Notes: a model not told the origin generated them from the letters alone. 64,000 nt of DNA from Bifidobacterium choloepi (GCF_010667615.1 NZ_VYSG01000003.1:1-64000); one strand, 5' to 3'; positions 45,465 through 55,670 are shown, counted from the stretch's first letter. A program made the numbers and translations.

Positions 45465-46796
45465 ATGGCGAAGAAGGATCCCAAACCCAACCCCGAGGCC
45501 GCCCAGGCCGTCGCCGACGACATCCGCGAGGACGTCTTCACGTTCGACGAGGACCACAACGCCGTGCCGCAGGATCGCAACCCGCGCACCGACGCCGCCA
45601 ACGAGAACGATCGCGAGCTGCCGGACCGGATCGACATCCCGACCATCCGCGGCGAAATGGTGATGCTGCGGCCGGCGACGATCGACGACCTGCCGAAGAT
45701 GGAGGAACTCAACGCCTACCACAACGCGTCCGGCGTGACCGGCAAGGACCGCAAGGCCGAGCGGGCGTCGGTCAGGGCGTGGGTGCAGCGCTCGATCGCA
45801 TGGTCGGCCGGCCGCAGCTCGGCGCCGGACGGCATCAAGGATCCGGAGGCCCGCGGCACGATCGCCTGGTCGGTCCTGCGACTGCCGAAGGAAATGAACG
45901 AGAACTTCGCGACGCCGTTCGACGAGGACAGCGCCGTCTTCCTCGGCATGATCTTCCTCATCGACATCGACGGCTGGTCGCGTTCGGCGCGCATCCAGGT
46001 CATCCTCGGCGAGGACTACCGCGGCCGCGGCTACTCGCGCGACGCCATGCCGCGCGTCATGACATACGGTTTCGCGGACCAGCCGGAGGGACTCGGCCTG
46101 CATCGCATCTGGGTCGCCGTGCCGGAGAAGAGCACGCGTCCGCGCTCGGTCTACCAGTCGCTCGGGTTCGTCCCGTCGGGCACGTCGCGCGACGCGCTGT
46201 GGGACGCCGTCAACGGCAAGTACCAGGACCTGATCGTCATGGACACGCTCGAGGACGAGTACGACCCCATCCGCTCGCTCGACGCGTTCGGCATGCACAT
46301 CGTCCCCGGCAACCCCGGTCTCGACAAGGCGATGACGATGCACGAGCATTCGATGGCGCTCAAGCAGCGCCGGCGCGAGGACCCGAGGGACGCGAAGAAT
46401 TCGAGGAATTCGGACGATTCGCGCGACGGGAACGATTCGCGCGATTCGGACGGAACCCGCGCCACGGCCGCGACGGCCGGCACGTCGCCAAGCGGGAGCG
46501 CCGCGCGCCCGTTCGACCCGGCCGACTTCGACGGCGCCGTGTCGGCCGGCGACGCGGTCGCCGACGTCAGGCGCCCGCTCGGCGATCTCGAGCGGGAGGA
46601 GCTCGAGGCCGCAAGAATCGTCCAGCAGAGTGCCGAACTGCAGCATGCCGGCGGTGAGGCCGATACCGAGAACGACTGGCCGTACAACGCGGGCGGCCAT
46701 GCCTCGTCGAAGCGCGCCTGGTGGCGCACGCTCGGCGCGCGCCGCTCGGAGGGCCGGTCGCGCTCGATCGGCGAGAAGGACCGGAAGAAGAACTGA
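45465..46796 (+). CDS. GNAT-family N-acetyltransferase with long disordered tail
   Basis: 443 residues. The acidic N-terminus (about 70 residues) leads into a RimJ/RimL-type GNAT domain (about 65-275): IRGEMVMLRPATIDD, QVILGEDYRGRGYSRDAM (acetyl-CoA loop R/Q-x-x-G-x-G/A in YRGRGYS) and VYQSLGFVPSGT. The tail of about 140 residues contains Asp/Ser/Arg repeats (DSRDGNDSRDSDG), then ends strongly basic (RSEGRSRSIGEKDRKKN). The substrate is unknown; protein N-termini or an antibiotic are typical of the family. ATG 45465 has GAAGGA about 11 nt upstream. Confidence 0.75.
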   Translation: MAKKDPKPNPEAAQAVADDIREDVFTFDEDHNAVPQDRNPRTDAANENDRELPDRIDIPTIRGEMVMLRPATIDDLPKMEELNAYHNASGVTGKDRKAERASVRAWVQRSIAWSAGRSSAPDGIKDPEARGTIAWSVLRLPKEMNENFATPFDEDSAVFLGMIFLIDIDGWSRSARIQVILGEDYRGRGYSRDAMPRVMTYGFADQPEGLGLHRIWVAVPEKSTRPRSVYQSLGFVPSGTSRDALWDAVNGKYQDLIVMDTLEDEYDPIRSLDAFGMHIVPGNPGLDKAMTMHEHSMALKQRRREDPRDAKNSRNSDDSRDGNDSRDSDGTRATAATAGTSPSGSAARPFDPADFDGAVSAGDAVADVRRPLGDLEREELEAARIVQQSAELQHAGGEADTENDWPYNAGGHASSKRAWWRTLGARRSEGRSRSIGEKDRKKN

Positions 46797-46963
46797 TCGT
46801 GCCGTCGCGTGGATCGTGCCGGGTGCCGTGCCCAATGCCGTTCGTCGGCCCGGTCGGGGAGAATCGTTCGATGGCCGGCGACGGCGGCCGGCGGCAACGA
46901 CACGAGCGCGACGAACGAAGCGAACGCGACAAGCAGACGACAAGCGAGAGGTGAGACAAAGCC

Positions 46964-47317
46964 GTGAGTGCGGAAGATCTCGATAACTACGAAACCGACG
47001 CGGAACTGGCCCTGTACAAGGAGTACCGCGACGTCATCAAGCTGTTCACCTACGTGGTGGAGACGGAGCGGCGGTTCTACCTGGCCAACAAGGTCGACTT
47101 CAACGTGCGGTCGGCCGGCCAGGACGTCTATTTCGACGTGCGGCTGTCCGACGCGTGGGTCTGGGATGTCTACCGGTCGAGCCGCTTCGTCAAGAACGTG
47201 CGGATCGTCACGTTCAAGGACGTCAACGTCGAGGAAGTGCAGAAGACCGACATCGACAGGAGGGCCGTCCGCAACCAAAAGCCTTTACCCTTGGCGAACG
47301 GCGAGGGCGGTGGGTAG
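46964..47317 (+). CDS. DUF2469 actinobacterial conserved protein
   Basis: 117 residues. MSAEDLDNYETDAELALYKE and YVVETERRFYLANKVDF, with DAWVWDVYRSSRFVK, match the very conserved DUF2469 family, found almost only in Actinobacteria and of unknown function. The last ~20 residues (NQKPLPLANGEGGG) go beyond the usual end. The start is GTG 46964 with GAGAGGTGAG upstream. It stands in a head-to-tail row with the acetyltransferase, 167 nt before. Confidence 0.88.
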   Translation: MSAEDLDNYETDAELALYKEYRDVIKLFTYVVETERRFYLANKVDFNVRSAGQDVYFDVRLSDAWVWDVYRSSRFVKNVRIVTFKDVNVEEVQKTDIDRRAVRNQKPLPLANGEGGG

Positions 47318-47531
47318 GCGTTGGTCTACGATGGCTACGACTATGCGTCGTCGGCCCCGGCGTCACGATTCACGCCGCCGGGCGAACAGTTCGTTCGCCG
47401 GCCGACACAACCATCAACAATCTGGCAGCCTGCCGCGCGGTTTCCCATACGACTGACTGAGAAGAAGCGAGAGGAACGGAAGCCCGCCATGCAGGAGCGA
47501 CATGGCGATCCGAATTAAGGAGAATCCAACA
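47318..47531 (+). other. Spacer ahead of the FAD oxidoreductase gene
   Basis: 214 bp; an open frame runs through it but has no start context. The ribosome site AAGGAG for the next gene is at 47517-47522. Confidence 0.35.
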
Positions 47532-49121
47532 GTGTCACAGAAGCAATCCGTAGTGATTATCGGTGGCGGCCCCGCCGGTCTGACTGCCGCGTGGGAGCTC
47601 GTGAAGGACGGCGGCGCCGACAAGTACGACGTGACCGTCCTCGAGGAAACCGGCGAATTCGGCGGCATTTCCCGCACCGTCAAATACAACGGCAACCGCA
47701 TGGACATCGGCGGCCACCGCTTCTTCTCGAAGGACGAGCGGATCATGGACTGGTGGAAGAACACGCTGCCGCTGCAGGGTGCGCCGTCCTACGACGACAA
47801 GAAGCTCGGCCGCGAGCATGAGCTCGAGCCGGGCGGCCCGGATCCGGAGAAGGAAGACAAGGTCATGCTCAAGCGTCACCGCGTCTCCCGCATCTTCTGG
47901 AACCGCCACTTCCTCGACTACCCGATCTCGCTCAACGCCACCACGCTCAAGGCGATGGGCCCGAAGCTGACCGTCGTCGCCGGCTGCTCGTACCTGAAGT
48001 CCGTCGTGCACAAGCTGCCGGAGGACAATCTCGAGAACTTCTACATCAACCGCTTCGGCCGCAAGCTCTACTCGATGTTCTTCGAGGGCTACACCGAGAA
48101 GCTGTGGGGCCGTCATCCGTCGGAGATCTCGGCGGACTGGGGCGCCCAGCGCGTCAAGGGCCTGTCGATCATGGGCGTGCTCAAGAACGCGTTCCAGAAG
48201 ATGCTGCCGAAGAAGCGCGACAACGCCGAGGTCGAGACGTCGCTGATCGAGGAATTCTGGTACCCGAAGTACGGTCCGGGCCAGCTGTGGGAAACGGTCG
48301 AGCAGAACTGCGAGGCCGCCGGCGTCAACGTCATCACCGGCGCGAAGGTCGTCGCCGTCAACCGCGAGGACGGCAGGATCTCGTCGCTCGACTACGTCAC
48401 GCCGGAAGGTAAGAAGGTCACGATCGGCGGCGACGAGTTCATCTCGTCGATGCCGGTCAAGGACCTCGTCCAGGCGCTGCACGACGGCAACGAGGGCGCG
48501 CCGGAGGACATGAAGGCGATCTCGGACGGCCTGCCGTACCGCGACTTCGTCACCGTCGGCCTGCTCGTCGACAAGCTCAAGCTCAGGAACACGACCGACA
48601 TCCCGACGCTCGGCAACCCGCCGATCGTGCCGGACTGCTGGATCTACGTGCAGGATCCGGGCTACAAGGTCGGCCGCATCCAGATCTTCAACAACTGGAG
48701 CCCGTACCTCGTCGAGGACGTCGACGACAAGGTGTGGATCGGCCTCGAGTACTTCTGCGAGGAGGGCGACTCGTTCTGGAACATGTCCGACGAGGAGGCC
48801 ACGAAGTTCGCCATCCACGAGATGACGAAGATGGGCGTCATCGGCGGCCCGCAGGACGTCCTCGACTCGCACCGCGAGCGCGTCAAGAAGGCCTATCCGG
48901 CCTACTTCGACACCTACGCGCAGATGCCGGAGCTCGTCGAGTACCTCGACTCGTTCGGCAACCTGTACTGCGTCGGCCGCAACGGCCAGCACCGCTACAA
49001 CAACATGGACCACTCGATGGCGACGGCGATCGAGGCCGTCGGCAACATCGAGTCCGGCAAGACCTCGAAGGCCAACGTCTGGTCGGTCAACACCGACAAG
49101 TCGTACCACGAGGAGAAGTAG
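47532..49121 (+). CDS. FAD-dependent amine-oxidase/UDP-galactopyranose-mutase-like oxidoreductase
   Basis: 529 residues. Rossmann FAD-binding motif [17 protein letters not shown] at residues 7-23, then [19 protein letters not shown] and [10 protein letters not shown], typical of UDP-galactopyranose-mutase-like and protoporphyrinogen-oxidase-like flavoproteins. The C-terminal [19 protein letters not shown] closes the FAD site. It probably acts on a sugar nucleotide or polyprenyl-linked sugar in cell-surface glycan synthesis, but this is family-based inference. The start is GTG 47532, 9 nt after AAGGAG. An in-frame ATG at 47502 lies before that site. Confidence 0.82.
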   Translation: MSQKQSVVIIGGGPAGLTAAWELVKDGGADKYDVTVLEETGEFGGISRTVKYNGNRMDIGGHRFFSKDERIMDWWKNTLPLQGAPSYDDKKLGREHELEPGGPDPEKEDKVMLKRHRVSRIFWNRHFLDYPISLNATTLKAMGPKLTVVAGCSYLKSVVHKLPEDNLENFYINRFGRKLYSMFFEGYTEKLWGRHPSEISADWGAQRVKGLSIMGVLKNAFQKMLPKKRDNAEVETSLIEEFWYPKYGPGQLWETVEQNCEAAGVNVITGAKVVAVNREDGRISSLDYVTPEGKKVTIGGDEFISSMPVKDLVQALHDGNEGAPEDMKAISDGLPYRDFVTVGLLVDKLKLRNTTDIPTLGNPPIVPDCWIYVQDPGYKVGRIQIFNNWSPYLVEDVDDKVWIGLEYFCEEGDSFWNMSDEEATKFAIHEMTKMGVIGGPQDVLDSHRERVKKAYPAYFDTYAQMPELVEYLDSFGNLYCVGRNGQHRYNNMDHSMATAIEAVGNIESGKTSKANVWSVNTDKSYHEEK

Positions 49122-49146
49122 TTAGGCTTTCCGTCGCCGATTATCA

Positions 49147-49186
49147 GGAACGATTCGCACGTCATGTGCGGATCGTTCCTTTATTT
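49147..49186 (+). terminator. Terminator with ACGATTC pair
   Basis: GGAACGATTCGCAC (49147-49160)/GTGCGGATCGTTCC (49166-49179), loop GTCAT, followed by TTTATTTG. Confidence 0.88.
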
Positions 49187-49187
49187 G

Positions 49188-49213
49188 AAGCTCCCTTCCA
49201 GGGAGCTTTGGTT
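49188..49213 (+). terminator. AGCTCCC hairpin
   Basis: AAGCTCCC-TTCCA-GGGAGCTT followed by TGGTTT; a short second hairpin right behind the previous one. The same AGCTCCC ends occur at 182 and 33226. Confidence 0.6.
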
Positions 49214-49400
49214 TCCCGTTCTTGAGCCAACGGCGGAAGGCGGCGAGCCGGGAAATCGTTGGTCGGGCAGATGTTGTATGGTAATTCAAGTTCCAGCGGC
49301 ACGGCGTTGCCGGGAACTTCAATTGGCGGGGCATGCGATCCCGCGACAATCTTTCACTGCAGCCGTTGCATTGCTGCATGCCAGGGAAAGGCAAACCATA

Positions 49401-51782
49401 GTGGCAACTAGCCCGAATCTGAAGGAAATGAAGATGGCCGAGCTCAAGGAGCTCGCCAAGCAGATGGGTCTGCGTGGCACGTCGAGCATGCGCAAGGGTG
49501 ACTTGATCGACGCCATCGAGTCCGTCCGGAAGGGCGGCGCGCCGGCCGCGGACACCGCGCCGTCGCAGGCCGCCGGCAAGAACGATTCATCCGTTCCGGC
49601 GGGCGGCAAGACCGAAGCCGCCGCCGGCGATGTCAAGCCGCGCGTGCGCGACGCGGCGCCGGCCGCCACGGGCGCCGCGTCCGCCGCGAAGAAGGCCGCT
49701 GCGCAGGCCAACGACCACGCCGCCGCGGCGCTGCTCGCCGAGCAGCCGCACGCCGCGGGCGCCGCGCAGGACGTCTCCGCCGCTTCCCCGAACGAGGCCG
49801 CGCCGGCCGCTGCCGACCATGCCGCCCGCGGTGCGGAGCGCGCAGCCGATCATGCCGTCGACCATGCCGTGCATGCGGACCATGTCGCCGAACACGCCGA
49901 CCGCCCCGACCGTGCCGGGCATGCCGATCATGAGGCCCAGCCGCGCACGACGACGCTCGGCGACGCCGACCTCGAGGGCCAGCCGATGCGCACGCGCCGT
50001 CGCCGCGTCGAGCGCGCCGCCGGCGCGCCGGCTCCGGTCGACCACATCCGCACGTCGATCACGGACGCCGACGAGGAGCCGCGCCTGGCCAACCGCCGCG
50101 TGCGTCGCCGTCACGCCGACGTCGATCCGGCCGTCGAGCAGATCGCCGAGCACGCCGCCGAGGACCTCCTCGAGGCGATCGACGCCGAGCATCACGGGGC
50201 GCGCGCGGATCGTGCCGAGCGTCACGCCGACCGTGGCGCGGACCGCAATGCCGACCGCAACGGCGAGCAGCGCGAGAATCGTCGCCGCCGCGGCTCGCGT
50301 GACGACCATGCCGACCAGCAGGGCGCCCAGGGACTCGACGACATCCTCGCCGCGCTGCCCGAGGGCCAGAACGGCGACGAGTCGCCGCGCCGCGGCCGCA
50401 ACAACCGCAACGCCGACCGTGCCGAGCGCGCGGACCGCAATGCCGACCGTGGCGAGCGCAACGAGCGCGCGGATCGTTCCAGCGACCGCAATGCCGACCG
50501 CAACGAGCGCAATGGCCGCAACAACGACCGCAACGAGCGCCGCCGCGGCCGCAACCTGCGGCACGGCGACGAGCAGTCCGACCGCCGCGAGCGCAACAAC
50601 GACCGCAACGAGCGCGACCGCCGCGACGAGGCCGAGGATCTCGTGCCGGTCGCCGGCATCGTCGATGTGCTCGACTCCTACGCGTTCATCCGCACGTCCG
50701 GTTACCTGCCGGGCCCGAACGACGTCTACGTCTCGATGGGACAGATCAAGAAGTACGGCCTGCGCAAGGGCGACGCCGTGCACGGCTCGATCAAGCCGCC
50801 GCACGAGGGCGACCGGCGCAACCAGCGGCAGAAGTTCGTGCCGCTGCAGTCGATCGACTCGATCAACGGCATGAGCGTCGAAGAGGCGCAGAACCGTCCG
50901 AACTTCAGCAAGCTGACGCCGCTGTACCCGAGCGAGCGGCTCAAGCAGGAGACGGCGCCGAACCGCGTGACCGGCCGCCTCATCGACCTGTGCGCGCCGA
51001 TCGGCAAGGGCCAGCGCGGCCTCATCGTCTCGCCGCCGAAGGCCGGCAAGACGATCACGCTGCAGAACATCGCGAACGCGATCGCGACGAACAATCCGGA
51101 AGTCCACCTGATGGTCGTCCTCGTCGACGAGCGTCCGGAAGAGGTCACCGACATGGAGCGCACGGTCCAGGGCGAGGTCATCTCGTCGACGTTCGACCGT
51201 CCGGCCTCCGACCACACGACGGTCGCCGAGCTGGCGATCGAGCGCGCCAAGCGCCTCGTCGAGCTCGGCCAGGACGTCGTCGTGCTGCTCGACTCGATGA
51301 CGCGCCTCGCCCGCGCCTACAACATCGCGGCGCCGGCCTCCGGCCGCATCCTGTCCGGCGGCGTCGACGCGCAGGCGCTGTACCCGCCGAAGAAGTTCTT
51401 CGGCGCGGCCCGCAACATCGAGAACGGTGGCTCGCTGACGATCATCGCGTCCGCGCTCGTCGAGACCGGCTCGAAGATGGACGAGGTCATCTTCGAGGAG
51501 TTCAAGGGCACCGGCAACATGGAACTGCGCCTGAGCCGCGAGCTCGCCGACAAGCGCATGTTCCCGGCCGTCGACATCAACGCCTCCGGCACGCGCCGTG
51601 AGGAGCTGATCACGCCGCCGCAGGAACTGCCGATCATCTACCGCCTGCGCAGGCTGCTCGGCGGCATGGAGCCGGAGCAGGCCTACTCGACGATCGTGCC
51701 GCGCCTCAAGAAGAGCCCGACGAACCGCGACTTCCTCGCCTCCCTGATCCAGGGCGTCGGCGGCAACAACGGCCTGAACTGA
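49401..51782 (+). CDS. rho: Transcription termination factor Rho, with large disordered insertion
   Basis: 793 residues. Ring helicase that ends transcription at Rho-dependent sites. The N-terminal Rho_N helix-extended-helix is [17 protein letters not shown], followed by a low-complexity insertion of roughly 270 residues (about 45-410). Its second half is Arg/Asp/Asn-rich (units like [19 protein letters not shown]) and probably binds RNA. The cold-shock-like RNA domain starts at about 415 ([18 protein letters not shown]). The ATPase domain has the P-loop PPKAGKT (Lys550) and [13 protein letters not shown]. Insertions of this kind are typical of actinobacterial Rho. GTG 49401 was chosen because GGGAAAGG is upstream and Rho_N follows at once. 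Confidence 0.93.
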   Translation: MATSPNLKEMKMAELKELAKQMGLRGTSSMRKGDLIDAIESVRKGGAPAADTAPSQAAGKNDSSVPAGGKTEAAAGDVKPRVRDAAPAATGAASAAKKAAAQANDHAAAALLAEQPHAAGAAQDVSAASPNEAAPAAADHAARGAERAADHAVDHAVHADHVAEHADRPDRAGHADHEAQPRTTTLGDADLEGQPMRTRRRRVERAAGAPAPVDHIRTSITDADEEPRLANRRVRRRHADVDPAVEQIAEHAAEDLLEAIDAEHHGARADRAERHADRGADRNADRNGEQRENRRRRGSRDDHADQQGAQGLDDILAALPEGQNGDESPRRGRNNRNADRAERADRNADRGERNERADRSSDRNADRNERNGRNNDRNERRRGRNLRHGDEQSDRRERNNDRNERDRRDEAEDLVPVAGIVDVLDSYAFIRTSGYLPGPNDVYVSMGQIKKYGLRKGDAVHGSIKPPHEGDRRNQRQKFVPLQSIDSINGMSVEEAQNRPNFSKLTPLYPSERLKQETAPNRVTGRLIDLCAPIGKGQRGLIVSPPKAGKTITLQNIANAIATNNPEVHLMVVLVDERPEEVTDMERTVQGEVISSTFDRPASDHTTVAELAIERAKRLVELGQDVVVLLDSMTRLARAYNIAAPASGRILSGGVDAQALYPPKKFFGAARNIENGGSLTIIASALVETGSKMDEVIFEEFKGTGNMELRLSRELADKRMFPAVDINASGTRREELITPPQELPIIYRLRRLLGGMEPEQAYSTIVPRLKKSPTNRDFLASLIQGVGGNNGLN

Positions 51783-51792
51783 GCCATCCTGC

Positions 51793-52175
51793 CGGCGTGA
51801 GTTGGCTGTCCGGCGTGAGTCGGCTGCTGGCTGCCAGCATGAGTTGGCTGTCAGCGTGAGTTGGCTGCCAGATTCGTGACAATTGTGGCAGCCAACTCAC
51901 GCTTATCGGTCATGAGCATGGGAGAGTTGCCAAAGTGGCCGCTCTCGTGGCAGTCAACTCACGCTGGAACGATTCTGGCGTGAGTTGACTGCCGTTTTTA
52001 TTATCCGGTTGGCAGTTGCCTCACTCTCGGGCAAGCCGTGCATGGGGCAGCGGCCAACATGGGGCCTTGCGTGGCAGTTGCCTCATGCGGGATATGGGAC
52101 TGTCTCGCCAGTGTCGGCTTGACGGTGACGGTGCCGGTCCAGCAGTTGCCCCATGCGGGATATGGGACTGTCTCC
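51793..52175 (+). repeat. 62-bp-period tandem hairpin array (array 2)
   Basis: Right arms CTCACGC or variants occur at 51896, 51958, 52020 and 52082 (steps of 62, 62, 62), with a further one at 52150. The best unit is a perfect 17-bp stem, GCGTGAGTTGGCTGCCA (51854-51870)/(51886-51902), with a 15-nt loop. A near-identical 29-nt stretch containing CATGCGGGATATGGGACTGT is present twice (52077 and 52145). Array 2 runs right up to the promoter of the chorismate mutase gene. Confidence 0.8.
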
Positions 52176-52178
52176 CAC

Positions 52179-52184
52179 TAAGCT
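52179..52184 (+). promoter_or_regulatory. Possible -10 box of the chorismate mutase gene (leaderless)
   Basis: TAAGCT, then 7 nt, then ATG 52192; no ribosome site between. The match is weaker than in the other leaderless cases. Confidence 0.4.
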
Positions 52185-52191
52185 GGACACC

Positions 52192-52578
52192 ATGACCAAA
52201 CAACACACCTCCGACGAAACAGTCATCGACGCGGAGGGCGACTGGCAGGATCCGAAGGTCGCCGACGCCGTCGCGAAGATCGCGCAGTTGCGCCAGTCCA
52301 TCGACAACATCGACATGGCCATCGTCGCCATGCTCGCCGAGCGCTTCAAGTGCACGGCGCAGGTCGGCGTTCTCAAGGCCAAGGCCGGCTTCGCGCCGGC
52401 GGACTACAAGCGCGAGGAATTCCAGCTCGAACGATTCCGCCGGATCGCCGCCGCCGCCGGCCTCGACCCGCAAATCGCCGAGATGTACCGCGACTTCGTC
52501 GTCACCGAGGCGAAAAAGCGCCACAAGCGCATCGCCGACGCTGGCGACGATCCGGGCGTATTGGACGTGTTTGCCTAA
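52192..52578 (+). CDS. Chorismate mutase, AroQ type
   Basis: 128 residues. All-helical mutase converting chorismate to prephenate for Phe and Tyr synthesis. Family pattern: LRQSIDNIDMAIVAMLAERFKCTAQVGVLKAKAG (Arg, Asp and Lys of the active site) and a second helix pair with REEFQLERFRRIA. A polar N-terminus of about 30 residues precedes the domain. ATG 52192 appears leaderless. Stand-alone gene, convergent with valS. Confidence 0.88.
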   Translation: MTKQHTSDETVIDAEGDWQDPKVADAVAKIAQLRQSIDNIDMAIVAMLAERFKCTAQVGVLKAKAGFAPADYKREEFQLERFRRIAAAAGLDPQIAEMYRDFVVTEAKKRHKRIADAGDDPGVLDVFA

Positions 52579-52612
52579 TTATTGGCCCTCAAGTGAGGTC
52601 CCGAGGGGTTGG

Positions 52613-52641
52613 AAAGAGGCTCCCCGGGGAGCCTCTTTCGC
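52613..52641 (+). terminator. Perfect palindrome terminator after chorismate mutase
   Basis: AAAGAGGCTCCCC immediately followed by its complement (52613-52638, 26 bp, no spacer) and then TCGC. The stem AAAGAGGCTCC/GGAGCCTCTTT with the inner CCGG as loop is a good terminator. Confidence 0.8.
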
Positions 52642-52757
52642 ACTTTCCGCGAGGTCATTCGGAAAGTGCGAAGTTTTTCTTCATTCCGGCTCATATTCCG
52701 GACCGGAGGCCCCGAAAACTTCGCACTTCTCAAATGACCTGTCGGAAAGTGCGAAGT
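52639..52757. repeat. Three copies of a GGAAAGTGCGAAG element in inverted arrangement
   Basis: CGCACTTTCCG (52639-52649)/CGGAAAGTGCG (52660-52670) forms one hairpin; ACTTCGCACTT (52718-52728)/AAGTGCGAAGT (52747-52757) forms another. The block AGGTCATT..GAAAGTGCGAAG (about 52651-52678) reappears inverted at about 52711-52739. Non-coding, between two terminators. Confidence 0.65.
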
Positions 52758-52768
52758 CACATTATGGA

Positions 52769-52792
52769 AAAGGCTCCCTTGCGGGAGCCTTT
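52769..52792 (-). terminator. Terminator of valS
   Basis: AAAGGCTCCC-TTGC-GGGAGCCTTT, followed on the minus strand by TCC after T-rich bases; 22 nt past the valS stop. It works in both directions. Confidence 0.85.
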
Positions 52793-52814
52793 CTCATGGA
52801 GCCATGCCCATTAC

Positions 52815-55589
52815 TCAGTTCTTCGGCTGCTTCGGCTTCTTGGCCGGGGGCTCGCCGAGTTCGCTGTCGGCGACGACGATCGTCTCGAGTTCCTCCTCGG
52901 TGGCCGGCTCCTCGCCGCGGCTTTCGCGCAGCTCGTTGACGACCTCCCTGGCGCGCTCGAACGTGAAGTCGCCGATGACGCGGCCGGCCTCGGCGATGTC
53001 GCCGATGGCGGCCTTGATCGATTCGCGCACGTCGTCCGGGACGGCGAGCTTGACCGACAGGATCGGCGTCTTCATCGAGACCTTGGCCTTCGACTTGATG
53101 CCGCGCAGGGCCGCGAGCGCCTGGCCGGCGTTTGCCAGCAGGTCGGGGGAGACCCGGAACGCGGCGTTCGCGTACGGCAGCGCCTTCGGCCACTCGGCAT
53201 GGTGGACGGAGCCCTCGCCGGCGTGCATCCAGCTCCAGACTTCCTCGGTGGCGTACGGCAGGAACGGCGCCAGCAGGCGCGCGAACGCGTCGAGGCCGAG
53301 GCCGAGGGCCGTGCGGGCGGACTTGACGGCCTGCTCGGACGGAATGTTGCCGGTCGAGTCGGCGGTGCCGTAGGCGCGGTTCTTGACGAGCTCGATGTAG
53401 TCGTCGCAGAACTGCCAGAAGTAGCTCTCGATGACCTCGAGCGCCTTCGAGTGCTCGTAGTTCTCGAGATAGTTCGTCGCCTCGCGGATGACGAGCGCCA
53501 TCTTGGCCATCGCGGCGCGGTCGAGCGGCTCGGTGACGTCGGCCGGGTCCCAGTTTGCCGTGGCGGCTTCGCCGACATGGTGGTTCTCGTCCTCGCGGCC
53601 GATCGCCAGCGCGAACTTCGTCGCGTTGAGCAGCTTGATCGCCAGGCGGCGGCCGATCTTCATCTGGCCCTCGTCGTACGTGGCGTCGAGGCCCAGGCGC
53701 GCGCAGGCCGCCCAGTAGCGGACGGCGTCGGCGCCGTACTTCTCGATCGGCTCGGCCGGAACGACGACGTTGCCCTTCGACTTCGACATCTTCTTGTGGT
53801 CGGGGTCGAGGATCCAGCCGGACAGCGTGGCGTTGGCCCACGGCAGGCAGTGGTTCTCGAGGTCGGCGCGGTCGACGGAGCTGAACAGCCACGTGCGGAT
53901 GATGTCCTGGCCCTGCGGGCGCAGGTCCATCGGGAACGTCGCGTTGAAGATGTCCTCGTTCTCCTGGCCCGGCTCGGCCCAGCGGGTGACGATCTGCGGC
54001 GTCAGCGACGACGTGGCCCAGGTGTCCATGATGTCCTGCTCGGCGGTAAAGCCGTTCGGCTGGTCGCGCTGGTCTTCCGTGTAGCCTTCCGGCACGTCGG
54101 ACGTCGGGTCGATCGGCAGGATGTCCTCGGACGGGGTGATCGGGTGGTCGTAGTCCGGCTCGCCGTTGGCGTCCAGCGGGTACCACAGCGGGAACGGCAC
54201 GCCGAAGAAGCGCTGGCGGGAGATCAGCCAGTCGCCGTTGAGGCCGTTGACCCAGTTGTCGTAGCGCACGCGCATGAAGTCGGGGTGGAAGTCCAGTTCC
54301 TGGCCGCGCTTGAGCAGCTCGTCGCGCAGCTCCATGTTGGTGCCGCCGTTCTGCAGGTACCACTGGCGCGACGTGACGATCTCGAGCGGCTTGTCGCCCT
54401 TCTCGTAGAAGTTCGTCATGCGCTTCGTCGGCACCGGCTCGCCGTCGAGGTCGCCGGACGCGCGCAGCTCGTCGACGAGCGCCTTGCGCGCCGAGAACGT
54501 CGTCTTGCCGGCCAGCTCGCCGAAGACGCGCCTGCCCTCCTCGTCGGTAATCCAGTCGGGAGTGTCCATGACGATTCGCCCGTTCTTCTGCAGGATCGAA
54601 CGGGTCGGCAGCTTGAGATCGCGCCACCACTCGACGTCGGTGACGTCGCCGAACGTACAGCACATCGCGATGCCGGCGCCCTTGTCCATCTCGGCGGCCG
54701 GGTGGGCAAGGACCGGGACGGCCACGTTGAACAGCGGCGACGTGACGGTCTTGCCGAAGTACGGCTGGTAGCGCTCGTCGTCCGGGTGGGCGATCAGCGC
54801 CACGCAGGCGGCCAGCAGCTCCGGACGCGTCGTCTCGATGTACAGCGGCGTGCCGTCTTCCTGGTGGAACGCGATCTTGTGGTAGAAGCCCGGGTACTCG
54901 CGCGACTCGAGCTCGGCCTGCGCGACAGCCGTCTGGAACGTGACATCCCACAGGCCCGGCGCTTCCTTCTGGTAGGCCTCGCCGCGGGCGAGGTTGCGCA
55001 GGAAAGCCTTCTGCGCCACGCGCTGCGGGTGCTCGCCGATCGTGTGGTACGTCTGCGACCAGTCGATCGACAGGCCGAGCTTGCGCCACAGCGCCTCGAA
55101 CTGCTTCTCGTCCTGGGCGGTCAGTTTTTCGCACAGCTCGATGAAGTTCTTGCGCGAGATCGGGACCTGGTCCTTCGCGCTCATCTTCTTGCCCTCGGTG
55201 CCCTCGAACGGCGGCACGAAGTCGGGATCGTACTTGAGCGACGTGTCGACGCGCACGCCGTAATAGTTCTGGACGCGGCGTTCGGTCGGCAGGCCGTTGT
55301 CGTCCCAGCCCATCGGGTAGAAGACGTCGTAGCCGTTCATGCGCTTGAATCGCGCGATGATGTCGGTGTGCGTGTACGAGAAGACGTGGCCGACGTGCAG
55401 CGAACCGGAGACGGTGGGCGGCGGGGTGTCGATCGAATAGACGTCGGAACGCTCCTTCGAACCACGGAACTTGTAGGTGCCGTCGTCCTCCCAGGTTTCG
55501 CCCCACTTGGCTTCGAGGCCATCGACGCCGACCTTGTCCGGCAGCGGCGTGAGATTGGCCGTAACGGTGATGTTCTGGCTTTCAGTCAT
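52815..55589 (-). CDS. valS: Valyl-tRNA synthetase
   Basis: 924 residues. Class I synthetase: HVGH in GSLHVGHVFSY (His65-His68) and KMSKS at 600-604 (KKMSKSKGNVV). An editing domain lies between them, and a C-terminal region rich in Glu/Ala/Lys follows the anticodon-binding domain. TPPPTVSGSLHVGH is the ValRS form of the first signature (IleRS has a different flank). ATG 55589 gives the expected N-terminus MTESQNITVTANLTP. Confidence 0.96.
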   Translation of the reverse strand: MTESQNITVTANLTPLPDKVGVDGLEAKWGETWEDDGTYKFRGSKERSDVYSIDTPPPTVSGSLHVGHVFSYTHTDIIARFKRMNGYDVFYPMGWDDNGLPTERRVQNYYGVRVDTSLKYDPDFVPPFEGTEGKKMSAKDQVPISRKNFIELCEKLTAQDEKQFEALWRKLGLSIDWSQTYHTIGEHPQRVAQKAFLRNLARGEAYQKEAPGLWDVTFQTAVAQAELESREYPGFYHKIAFHQEDGTPLYIETTRPELLAACVALIAHPDDERYQPYFGKTVTSPLFNVAVPVLAHPAAEMDKGAGIAMCCTFGDVTDVEWWRDLKLPTRSILQKNGRIVMDTPDWITDEEGRRVFGELAGKTTFSARKALVDELRASGDLDGEPVPTKRMTNFYEKGDKPLEIVTSRQWYLQNGGTNMELRDELLKRGQELDFHPDFMRVRYDNWVNGLNGDWLISRQRFFGVPFPLWYPLDANGEPDYDHPITPSEDILPIDPTSDVPEGYTEDQRDQPNGFTAEQDIMDTWATSSLTPQIVTRWAEPGQENEDIFNATFPMDLRPQGQDIIRTWLFSSVDRADLENHCLPWANATLSGWILDPDHKKMSKSKGNVVVPAEPIEKYGADAVRYWAACARLGLDATYDEGQMKIGRRLAIKLLNATKFALAIGREDENHHVGEAATANWDPADVTEPLDRAAMAKMALVIREATNYLENYEHSKALEVIESYFWQFCDDYIELVKNRAYGTADSTGNIPSEQAVKSARTALGLGLDAFARLLAPFLPYATEEVWSWMHAGEGSVHHAEWPKALPYANAAFRVSPDLLANAGQALAALRGIKSKAKVSMKTPILSVKLAVPDDVRESIKAAIGDIAEAGRVIGDFTFERAREVVNELRESRGEEPATEEELETIVVADSELGEPPAKKPKQPKN

Positions 55590-55670
55590 GCGTTTCAGTT
55601 TAAGAATCTCGCGTGACATAGGCAGGGGTTGCGGCGCGGCCCGACGGCGGGGGAGAGAGGGACGGAAGAA

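Noticed and set aside
52077..52174. Two 29-nt direct repeats as an att pair
   Set aside because: They are 68 bp apart with no cargo and fit the unit structure of array 2.
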